This document shows positions 37,301 to 49,300 of a DNA stretch of 64,000 nt, one piece after another. A program made the translations under genes and the position numbers. Under the pieces are notes generated by a model that did not search any database, was not told the DNA's origin, and saw only the letters and a program-made list of their open reading frames with translations. This DNA comes from Cryptomeria japonica (taxonomy: Eukaryota > Streptophyta > Pinopsida > Cupressales > Cupressaceae): contig NC_081407.1 in the NCBI RefSeq assembly GCF_030272615.1, positions 434,716,730 to 434,780,729 of the forward strand. The letters are read 5' to 3'. Numbering within the stretch: the first letter of the stretch is position 1; each line of letters opens with the position of its first letter.

Positions 37301-40300
37301 ACTAGAAGAGGCGAGGGGGATAAAGTGCACAATATGAAGAGAGTGGCAAGAGGATGAAGGGACAACGCCTACCAAAACTTGCATATCAACTCACATGAAC
37401 ATATGGATTAAAGTCCTTGCCAATTTCAAGGTGCCCCAAAAATCATTTGCCAAAAAATCAGCTTCCCCATGTCATTATACTTTCCAAAATTTCCTTTGAC
37501 GATATTCCACTCCATTCCACAATTGGAAAATCTATGTGGTTTTCAGTAAAGTTATCTTTTGGGGTGGTAATCTTCATGTATCCTTATAGAGCAGCTCTTT
37601 CGAATAAGGCCAATCCGAAGACAATGATATTTCTATGCTTGAGAAGAATTCTAGATTGGCCAACATGTCATTATTTGCATCAGTCTCGTTGAAGAAGTGG
37701 GTGAATGAGAGATGCTCAAATTTATCACACATGCTTTATGAAGAATTCCATCCAATTTCTGATTCATGTTGCTGCTTATGATCATAGTGATGATAATCTG
37801 AGAGTTGCCTTGTACGGCTAACTTATCCACCCTTGAAGACTCAACAATTAGAGCTCATCCATAGTACCCAAGCTTCAATCTCATTATTTGTTCCTTGATG
37901 AAGGAAGCAAATGCCACCACAAAAACTATACATTGAGATTGAAGAAGGCAAGGGTTGCTCTGTGAGGCCCTATCGAAATTGAGTTTTGTTCGCCTTGGTT
38001 CGAGAGGAGACCAACTCATTGTGGATTGATACTTGCGTTGAAATCTTCTCTTGTTAATATAGTATGATATAATTAAAATTTATACTCTGTCTCTGTCTCT
38101 GTCTCTCTCATATACAAAAGTATGGGGGAGCATCATCATCCTTGTACCCGAGTTTCCTGGTCTCTAATATCTATGTTGGAAAGTCGTAGAAAAAAAGAAA
38201 TAGATATCAATACCCATAGATGACCAAAATAGGCTGATGCAACTCGACAATTTAGCTATTAGAATTATCATAGAGCAAAAAGAAGCTACGAGTTAAACTA
38301 AAGTAAAAGCAAACTAATAAAGGAGGGTATCAAACACAGGGATGAACACAAATCAAGTAAGCCCTCATTGTTAAGGAGATAAAGCCATGCATTACAAACA
38401 TTAGAGATGTACATAAAAAAGGAAGATTTGTCACCACAGCAAATCGTAAACTATAGTTTTTTCCCCAATGTTAACTATATATCTCAAATTCTTCATAATC
38501 AATCATTATGAAAGAGTCCATATCAGATCCATAGTAGCATTCTACTGACATGGTGAGGCAGCAGTGTAAATCAAACTGAATAACCTAGGTTTAAAATGGG
38601 CAAAAGTCTCAAAACTGAGGTACTTATAAAATGAAAATTATATTTGTAAAAATAGAGAAATTCATGTTTTTGTTATTTCATGTGAAATATAATGCAAATA
38701 AAGTAAAGAAGTATATTGGATCAAAAGATTCCAATTATACAAAATACAATTAGGATTCTTGTAAACAATTGTTTTACTTAAGAGGGTTTATGTGAAAAAT
38801 ATACATTTGGTCCTACAACAGTAGGCAAGTGCTATCATCATTGAATGCAACTTTGTATTATAGGGTTGATCCCAGTGTTATATATTGAACCCTCATTAGG
38901 ATTTATTTAAAAGAAAAACCCTCATCAGTCTTTAACATTTTGACTAAGAAATTAACTTATTCAAAGCTAAACTTAAAAAGTTAGATTGCCCTAGCTTTAA
39001 CCTTAAACTAAACATTTCCAATCTTCTCATGTTTTTATTTTTCTTCCCACAAGTGTAGAAATGAGCCAAAAAGTAAAAGAAAAAAGGTGCAGAAATAAAC
39101 CGAAAAAGAAAAGAAAAGATATGCATAAAATTTCCAAACCACTTTCTGAAAAACTCCGGAATGTCATAGCAAATGAGTCAGGTGGCAATTACTCAGGGTG
39201 AATTGTGAGTTTTTGGAGCGTAATGCCACCATGAATTAAGACCTAATATCCATGGGAGATTGGCCAGGACTAAGTGGGCTTGGATGGGTGATCCTGCCAT
39301 TAAGAACTTTTCCCAGAAATGCCCATATCATCCAAGACTGATAATCCTTTAATAGTAGAAGAGAATAACTGTCTTGTCAAATCTCCTAGAATGTGTTTGG
39401 TCAGATATCCTAGAATGTATCTGGTTAGATTTCACAGAATTTTCCAGGCTAAATCTCTTGGATGAGTCTAGGCAGATCTTTTGAAATGTGTCCATCTAGA
39501 TCATGGACTGTGAACAAGAAGTTTTAGCTGATCCTCAACCCCTGATTTTACCATCCTATGGCCTTGATCAATCTGGTTGATCAAGCATATCCCTTTTTCC
39601 AAGATAATCTTCATGCCATTCTTCCATATAAGAATCAGTGAACAGAGTTTTTTCTTGAATGGTGGCACATAGAGTATATATTTAAACCATTCATATCTCC
39701 ACTCTGTAGTTTAAAGTTATACTTTACCAACATTTTCAGCTGAATGGGAAGTACCATATACCAAGTGAACTGAACAGCCCCCCTTACCTATGATTTTGAT
39801 TTAGTATGGCAAGCTATGATAAGGGATGCTATGGTTATAGATGGAGATGATAGTCTAAACCTAGGAGATAGATGTCAAACTAGGTTGTAGACAAGATCAT
39901 GTGGAAATGGAGATCTAAACCTTAGCAAGAGGACAATCCTAATCCAAACAAACAAAAGTTGAAAGACTTCGTGTTTTTGAAATATCTTGATATTTTTTGC
40001 TTTTTGGTTTTTTGAAAGTCTAAGCTAAAAAGAGGACAGAAGGTTAAAAAATCTAAGGCTCAAAAAGGATAAAGTCCCCCGTTTGGCTTCAAGTGGGGAT
40101 GTTCTAATCTAACAATAACAAACACATCAAACACAACAACAATAACCTATGTAAGATTTTTCTCAGCATCTGCCTAATTCCAAAATTAATTTGTAATATG
40201 TTATGTTGTGTTTCACTTATTTTTAGCAACTGAACATCCTTAATATGAACTTTGGAATTATTTGCCAGGAAGAGAAAGTCTTCCAGGTCAGCTTCCATTC

Positions 40301-43300
40301 TTAGGCCTGCTTCTCCTCTCACATCTGTGCATTCTTCATCTCGAACAGTCTTGAATTTAATGGTTTCCTCAATATCCATTGCAGATTATTTTCTCTTTTC
40401 TTTTCTTTTGCTTGAAGAAGGTGCCTCTGAAATTTCTCTGCATTTGCAAAATTAATTCCTTTAAACTCTCATCATCATTACATTTGTCTTTTTGTTGCTT
40501 GTGGAGTTTCTCCCATGCCTACTTTTTTAACTCGTTCTCTGCTTGACATTTGCAAGTTCTTGTTTGTTAGGTACAATAAAAAGCTCCTTAATGTAGTTTA
40601 TGAGATTTCTTAAGACCATCTGATCCAGACTTTCTTTCATATGCAACATCTCCAAACAGTTTTAGTAAGGAGGCAACCCTTTAATTGTGGTTCTCTCTAA
40701 ATGTTGTTCTTCCAGTTATTTTGTTCCTATGTCATCTCCTAAGATTTTGATTCTTGACAGGCATTCAAGAACCCTGTCTCCATTCTCCTTGTTTACATTT
40801 AACAGCTTCAAACAAAGATCAACTTTCTTACTACTTGACACTCTCTCTTATGTATCGTTTATCATGTCTTATGCTTCAGGATAACTAATGGAATGCTAAT
40901 CTTTGTGAGGAATTCAGATGTAAAAAAAACTGTAATTTATGTTAATACTTTGCACTTCAAAGTTTCTACTCCTCTTATGCAACGAGATCGTCTCATAGTT
41001 CATTATGCATTGTGGTATCCCGCATTAATGTTTCCCATGATGTATAATCTGTAGCTGTCAGTTTATTGAAATGTTTCATCATTCATGAAATTAATCACCC
41101 TGTCAAAGCCTTAACTTAATAGCAGGCTTATGTGAACAACCCCTCATGCTTCCAACAGGCAAATGCTAAACTAGCAACTTTATGCAAACTTAGTTGTCAG
41201 GATTTTGGGTTCAAGGACAGGGATCCCATCCCCATCCCCCTCCCCCTTGTAGTACTTGTATGGTGTAGCTATATCCTTTTCATGACTATATTTAATTATA
41301 ATATAGTCATACCCTAATTCTTGTTCTACTGTACCCTATTATGAAATGTCGTCCAGGGTCCTTGTTCCAAGGTTTGAGATCGAGTGGTTGAATTGTTGGG
41401 TTCTCATTTTAGAGACCCAAGTTCAAATCCCCAAAAGTGACGTCAAAGGTGGAATTCTAAGTGGTGACTATTAGTCTACTAGTAATTTCTAAAGTTTTTA
41501 TCTAATGTTAATTCTCCTAAGGAGCTAAGTATTGTATTCCTTGTAAGATGCTAAGTATTAGTATCAGTTGGTTCAGATGCTTGCTTGAGATATATGTGTA
41601 AACTATCGTAAATATATAAAAAAATAACGCCATCCTTGTTCTTGTTTCCCTACCTGCATATCCTGTTAATAGATGACTATGATTGCAACAAAATACAAAA
41701 AGGAAATTGAACTCCAATACACAGCAACATGAGGAACTTGGAAGGCTCCTGGTCTCCACACAATGAAGTTTTTATCAATTCTTCTGCCTGGTACAATGAA
41801 TTTCAATATATGCTTCCTACAATGAAATTGTCAAATTGGCTAATTATATAATTAAGTCAAATAAATGCAACTATTGGTTAAATCATCAATCTGTCCCACT
41901 ATTGGTTAAATCATCAATCTGTCCCAAAAATACAGGCAATCCACCTAAAATTTGTCTTCACATGATTTTGTAGTTTTTGTATTTTTCAAGATTTCTTAAG
42001 TTGATAAACCTCCAATAGTACCAAGGAATCCACTGAGTGATATTTCTTTTTGATTAAGAGAGCTTTTGGAGTTAAATGTGTAAATTTGTTTTGCATCAAC
42101 ATATCGGATCGCACTTAATGATCCATCATCAGGATCAGAACACAACAACTGAATGGATTGCAGGTAGCCTCCAAGCTACAGGGGGCAGGGTGGGAGTTCT
42201 CAGGTGCTGGTTTGGAATAGGAAATAGAACAAGGTACAGGTTAGAGTGCAGGAAGACATCCCAACTGCCTCAAGGTTATCAGAAATTCCAGATAGACCTT
42301 GCAACTATATCCTAACATATCCTAACTCCACCTTGGGACTATGACGTCCCATATCAGCTCCATGAATGTGCCTTGCCGCCTTCCTGATTCTTCTAAGGAT
42401 CACCGATCGTGAGAGTTTGAGGGATCCTGTTATCCCATTTGTGTTGAAAATCTTGATAAAGATTTTGATACTTTCGGGTACTTGCATTATGAGTGGCATT
42501 TGTTGGATTGTTTCTGACTAAGATGTCTACCTGCTTTAAACCATAGTTGGTGTTGCCCGGAATAATCATTATGTTATGTTGGTATATTATGTTTATGTTG
42601 TCGTCGGTAATAATGAGTTACGGCGGTCAGTTAGTTAGCCGACGGGTAGGTAGTTGGAGTCGCGACGGTTGTGTCGCACCCCTTCGGCTGTCATATATTG
42701 TACCACCTCCGGGTGTTGGAGTACATGGAATGTTGACGACAGATTATAATATGAACATCTTTTGACATTAATGGAAAGCTACATCCTTTGTAATTGCATT
42801 GTGCATTGCTGTTTAGTTTCTGTATTCTTCCTGTTTACCCAGTGAGGTAAACATTTGGCGCCGTTGCCGGGGAGAACTCAGGAACGGAAGACACGGATGG
42901 CGCACAGACACAATGGGCCTACTCGTTGGTGAAGTAAACCCGGAGAACCGACGACAACAAATTTTACGAGAATTTCATGAGCGCCAGGATGACGGACGTA
43001 GGGAAGACCGACGAAGGACAAATAATCCTTAAATTGTGAAAGGAGAGAAATAAAGAACACTGTTAGAAGCAGAAGAATTATGTTGATTGTATACAAAAGA
43101 ATGAATTAATAAAGACGTGTTGTGTTTTGATTTATGTGTTGAGAAACATGAAATTGTATCACAATTAATGCCCAATTTACTGAATAAAGACAGAAATAAG
43201 AAATTAGAAACCGACGAGTGGGAAGCTGCGCAGAAGGCTTTGATTCTGGAACAACGTGTAGAACGTAGACGGAGGCTGAGGCAACTTGCCGAAGGACGAC

Positions 43301-46300
43301 CTGCCGAAGGGTTGCCCGAAGGGAACCAAGGAGGTGTCACGGAAGGTGCAGAAGCCGAGGGGAATTTCTACGCGTCGCCAGACTACGGTAGAGTGAGAAG
43401 CCTTGAAGAGTTTCTGGAGGAAACTAGGTTACGGAGAGAACTAGTTGAAGAGACTCGAGATCGGTTCAAAAACTTATCTCTCACGCCACAAAGGGAGGAT
43501 CATCGAAGGGAGCCGGGCACAGGTGACGACGAAGCGCCACAAAGGGAGGATCACCGAAGGGAGCCTGGCACGGGTCACGACGAAGGGGAAGTTAACCGCA
43601 CGGTAGGTATAAGGCAGAACACCGTACCTTCGGTCACCACCACAGGAGACATCAGCGGCATCGGAGGAAGTAACCGCACGGTAGGTACAAGGCAGAACAC
43701 CGTACCTTTGGTCACCACCACAGGAGGCATCAGCGGCATCGGAGGGAGCAGCACCAGAGGGCAGACACAGCCACAGCCACCTCCAAGTAGACGATTTCCA
43801 TCAATGGCGACCAAACAGAAGTTACCCAAATTCAACGGGGATAGCAAAGATGATCCCGCACGGCATTGCCGTACATGCGAAACCATCTGGACAGCCAACG
43901 GGGTGACTGACCAGGGTGAATGGATGAAGCAGTTCCCCGCCACACTGAGAGGAGTGGCTATTGACTGGTATGCAGACTTGGATAAAACCAGTGTAACTAC
44001 GTGGGATGAATTGAAGAAAGCATTCGAGAAGGAATTCCGGCTTCTCCGGGATGATAACAAGATAGTTTCCGAAATCTACGGAACAAAGCAAGGAAAGAAG
44101 GAGACCGTACGGGCGTACGGGCGCCGACTAAAAGAGTTAGTCGGGAAAATGGAAAGCCAACCGGCCGATGGCTTGAAGAAGAGGTGGTTTGTCAAGGGTT
44201 TGAACCCTAAGCTACGACGGAAGATGAAAATTGTGCCTCCAACATCCTACGACGACGCATACAACCGGGCCATGGACCTGGAAAGTGAAAATAAGACGGC
44301 CAAAAAGAAGAAGAATAGATCTTCATCATCATCTGAAGATGATGACACATCGGAAGAAGAGAGTAGTAGTGACGAGAAGCCGAGGAAGAAAGTCACAGCC
44401 CTTCAAAAAGATATGGAAAGGATGTTAAAAGAATTTAAGACAATGAAGGGGACTACAAGTAAGGACGATGAACTATGGTGCACGGAGTGTAAGGAGAGCG
44501 GCCACACGAAAGGTGCCTGTCCCAAGAAGGCATTCTGCGACATCTGCCAGATTATGGGGCATTCTACGAAGGAATGTCCATACAATCTGAAGGCACGTAA
44601 CCAGCAAGTGCTCTTTGCGCAGGAGCAGCCATCCACATCGGAGGCAAACAATAATGCATCATCTGGAGGATACCGGGACAACAGACGCGGCGGCGGAAGG
44701 AATAGCAACAATACCAATAACGGAAGCCGTATCCAGTATGACGCCAAGGGCCGGCCAATTATCCAATGTAGGGCCTGTAATCAGTGGGGGCACTTCGCCC
44801 GTGATTGCACGAAGGAAGCCACCCCTCAGCACCTCTGCCGTTGGTGTGGGCCAGGCGACCATGAGGACGCAAATTGCCCGCAGGTAGGGGTTAATCTCCT
44901 CAACATTGAGAAGGCTGAGAAGACTCGTGAGAAAGAAGTACTGGCGATCACCCACGCCCAGACGAAAAAAGCCACTTATCCTGACCCCCGTACGGAGAAG
45001 GAGAGATTACGGGAGGCAAAGGCCAATATTGAACGTGAGATGACGACCGAACGACGGGACAACGAGGTGGCGAGTACATCATCCCGTATGGAAGCGGAAA
45101 ATAACATCATTGGGCAAATCTTGCAGATGGAGGTGCCGATAAAGGTAAAAGACCTTCTAGACTCTATGCCACAATTGAGGACTGCCATCCTCACCAATGT
45201 GCAAAGCGCCGTAGCGTCGAGTGCACCACAGGTAGGGGTTCCCGCCACCGCATCGTCGAGTGCACCACAGGTAGGGGTTCCCGCCACCGCTACGAAGAGT
45301 ACACCACAGGTGGAGGTTTCCGTCAGCCCTTCGACTGACCCGATGTTACTAGCCGTGAGCAGTGGTAGACACCCAGCTGTGGTAGAAATGGGTATCCGTG
45401 GGACCATTCTGAAGGACACCATTGTGGATGGTGGATCTGGGTGAATGTACTACCAGAAGAAACATGGAAGCTGCTGGGGAAGCCCACCCTGTGGCCACCC
45501 ACATTCAACCTGGTGGGAGCGGACCAACACGGCATTAAGCCACTCGGCCTGTTGATGGCCCAACAAGTGACGATTGGTACGCAACCATTCTTGTTAGATT
45601 TCGTGGTTATTCCCTCGAAGAAGAAAGGCTATGACGCCATCCTGGGGAGAGCGTGGTTGATCAACGCAAGGGTAAACCACAACTGGAAGAAAAATACACT
45701 TTCCATGGAGAAGGGAGGGCGGAAATATACCATTGACCTACACACCCAAGATGTTGGCGAAGAGCTCGCCTCTTCCGACTCGGACTCAGAGGACTCTAAT
45801 AAAGGGGAAGGGGGTCCCAATGAAAGTAAGGGCAAGAACGCGATGGAGCCGAACAGTGAAGGGGTGCTTGAATTGGAGGGATGTTCTGAAGATGAGAGAT
45901 GCTCACTTAACGGGCTCTTCCATTGGCAGATGGAAGATTACGAAATGTTCCAAAGCTACAGGCTAGAAGTAGAGGAACCAGAGCAACCAACAAAGGTGTA
46001 CCTGCCGGAATACAAAGAATATTGGAAGGGAGACGCCCCAAACCTTGGCGACGTAGATAATCCGAAGAGTGTTGGCAACAATTGGAACCTTGTGTGGAAG
46101 ACCGCAGTCTTCAAAATCTTTATTACCCTTCTTCTTCTTATGTACGGGAAGGAGGTCGTGGTCCCTGTAGAATTTGTGGTTCCAGGTCTTTCAATGACCA
46201 GTGAAAATAGATTGGCCACCAACGGGTACAAATTGAAACCTTACCACGCGAAGCGCGCAGGGGACCTGAGAGGCCAGACAGACACTCGAGAGTCCGGAGG

Positions 46301-49300
46301 GGGACCCGAGAGGATGGAAGGGGACCCGAGAGGCCGGGCAAGCAACTCGAGAGGCACGGGACAAAAGTAGGAGACTTTTGGGCGAGAAAAATCGAGAAGG
46401 ATGAAGGGCGATCCCAGAGACAGGGGACCCGAGCCGAAGACTCTCTAGACAACTTTAAAAAAAAAAATAAAAAAAATTGCACGGTCGTACGATACCGACC
46501 GTACGGTCAAAAAAAAAAAAAAGAAAGAAAAGAAAAAAAGAAAAAAAAAAAAAACGAAGGAAAAAAAAAGACCACCGTACGGTGGCCACATAGTGGATAC
46601 CACCGTGCGGTGGCACCACCAACGGTGGACACCACCGTGCGGTGGCACCACCGAAGGTGGAACCCACCGTGCGGTGGCACCACCGAAGGTGGAACCCATC
46701 ATGTGGTGGAAGCCACCGTGCGGTGGAAGCCGCCGAAGGCCGCGGGAATATAAACGCTGGCCATCGAAGAGGTTTCTATCACAACGCCGCACATACCGAA
46801 GGGAAGGAATACAGCCGCCGAACCCCGCACCACCATGCCACCACGCGGTAAGGGAACCACCGAAGGGAAAACAAAAGCAGCCGAAGGGAAAGAAGAAGGA
46901 AGCCACCGTGCGGTGGAAGCCGCGAAGGGCCGTGAAAATAAAGCCGCACACGGAGGGAATAAAATGCACCGCACGAAGCCGCACACGGATGGAATAAAAC
47001 GCACTGCACGAAGTAAGGAAGAAAGGAATAAAGAAAGCGCAGAAGGATACCGCACGAAGCAAGGAAGAAAGAACACCGCACAACAAGCAAACACCGCACG
47101 CTAAGGAAGAAGACACCGAACACGGCCGAAGGCACATTACCGCGCAGCTAGGGAAAGGGACGCACCGCACGGCCAGATCAATACACATAGCCCACGAGCT
47201 ACCGCAGGGAGTGAAGCGGATGGATGGGGTCGAGGGTTCTTATAGATTGATCCGCCGCTTAGGGAGAGCGGGATTTCGCACAATTCCACACAGCCACGTA
47301 AGGGCAAAACGATCGCCACAGGTAGACCAAGTAGCCGCACGATTGGAGGTGGTATGGCGGGACATTATAGTGCCTAAAAAAAAAAAAAAATGACGGATTG
47401 AAAAATGATTCGATGACATCTGGAGCCTAGACACTGAAAATATTGGAGTGTAGAAGAAGGGTTTTGACATCATAAAATATCACAGAAATGATGCGCGCCA
47501 TGGACTTTCGTGGGGTTCTGAAGGTTGTAAATTGGTGTTGGCGGCGGGGGCGCTGCCCCTCAACCCCGCCCTGTACTGCGACAGGGAACGCACCTGGGGC
47601 GCTGCCCCAGGACCCTGCGAGGGGCGCTGCCCCTCGACCCCGCGGGGGCGCTGCCCCAAACCCCGCGAGGGGCGCTGCCCCTCGACCCAGCTGGGGGCGT
47701 TGCCCCCAGACCCCCAGTTTATTTTTGAGCTACAAAATACCACGGGAAGTGTTGTGCTTGTCCGTACTGTGAGAAAGAAGCCTGCAGCTAAGCATTGGCG
47801 GGGAAGAAATAAGCCGTAGAGGGAGACGGATTTGGAGGTTGCAAACAAACAGAGTTTGAGGGAAGGCATTGCAGGTCCGCGCAGTCGTACGACAACAGGG
47901 AGTTATTCAGTTCAGTTTTTAGCCTTTGGGGAGTGTGATGGAGGATTTGAGGTGTCTCCTAGTATTTGTGCCAGCGGATTGTGGCCACCTCCAGGCATGA
48001 CTGGTACGCTTTGAGGAACTCGGAGGATGTCTCGGCTAGACGTGAGGTTGCCGTGGTGGATGCACAGAGGGCTCGGGAGGAGCTGACCACCAGGTTGGAG
48101 GCACTAGTCGCGTGAGACTTAGTTCAGCGTACCCAGGAGTTGGATGCCGGGAGAGCAACACGGGTGGCTATCGAGGACAAATTGGCTAGGGAGACAATAT
48201 CAATTGAGTAGCAGTTGGTGGAAGCTGAGACTGAAAAACGTGTTTTGTAGACAAGTTTGGGTTAGGCACAGGAGGACTGTGATGGCAAAGGAAGCAATAT
48301 TGGTGAAATCCGCACTTGAGCATCGGCTGGTAGCAGAAAAGGTTTTCAGGCGAGGATGCAGCAAGTGTATAAGATTTGGGCCCGACTAGCGTCAGTAGTT
48401 CCTGCCGTTCATCTCTAATTTGTATTAAGTCGTCGGAGTCGACTTCTTTTCTTGGGGGGGATGATGTTGCCCGGAATAATCATTATGTTATGTTGGTATA
48501 TTATGTTTATGTTGTCATCGGTAATAATGAGTTACGGCGGTCAGTTAGTTAGCCGACGGGTAGGTAGTTGGAGTCGCGACGGTTGTGTCGCACCCCTTCG
48601 GCTGTCATATATTGTACCACCTCCGGGTGTTGGAGGACATGGAATGTTGACGACAGATTATAATATGAACATCTTTTGACATTAATGGAAAGCTACATCC
48701 TTTGTAATTGCATTGTGCATTGCTGTTTAGTTTCTGTATTCTTCCTGTTTACCCAGTGAGGTAAACAGTTGGAAACTAAGACTCAGCAAAAACTTGCCAG
48801 ACCCAAAAATCTTGACTCAGCAAAAAACTCAGCAACTTAAAAAATTGCTTAAATCTCTTTAAAACACAATTTTTTTCCAAAATTCAAAGAGAAAATATAT
48901 CTAGTGAGTCCATAAATGAATACAAAAGTGTTTTCTTTTAAATTTGATTCATTTGAATACAAATTCAGTACAGCATCACATCATCATGTGAAATCCTGAT
49001 ACAATAGTTATCTAGCAACTATTATGAATTTATAATGATTACCTTTGAGAATCATCATCATAATTCATAAACTGCATATTACAACATTTGACATCTTCCT
49101 CTTCCCTACTCTAGTGAAAACATGGGGAGGTTCCAATGTTTACACTCTGTCGTAGCTCCTCTCTCAACATTGAAGGATGTGTTTGTGGATTTGATTGGAC
49201 CAGATCAATGAACACCTCTAATTTGTTGTCTACCTTTCTTTTGCAAAGCTGAAGGTTGTAATATGTATCATATTTTATAATAATAATAATGGCATTTGAA

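Larger units (their letters stand above)
40871..42541. other. Intronic sequence apart from the SINE-like head and a short duplication
   Basis: No recognised gene. It ends at the left target duplication (CTTTAAAC, 42534-42541) of the hAT-like element. Confidence 0.4.
42551..48767 (+). mobile_element. Ty3/gypsy LTR retrotransposon, young, internally deleted (6.2 kb)
   Basis: LTRs 42551-42853 and 48465-48767 are both 303 bp, start TGTTG, end AAACA and differ at 2 positions. The target duplication GTTGG is exact (42546-42550 and 48768-48772). The primer site is of tRNA-Asp type, and a G-rich polypurine tract lies at 48454-48461. Gag and protease are present; RT, RNase H and nearly all of integrase are missing. 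Base composition is richer in CpG than its surroundings, as expected for a recent arrival. It must have moved with proteins from a relative. Confidence 0.95.

Noticed and set aside
43575-44060. 161-codon minus-strand ORF inside gypsy gag
   Set aside because: Antisense shadow of the GC-rich gag frame; no motif.
46445-47188. 247-codon minus-strand ORF, rich in Phe/Ser/Cys
   Set aside because: Arises from A-rich and palindromic repeats read in antisense; low complexity.
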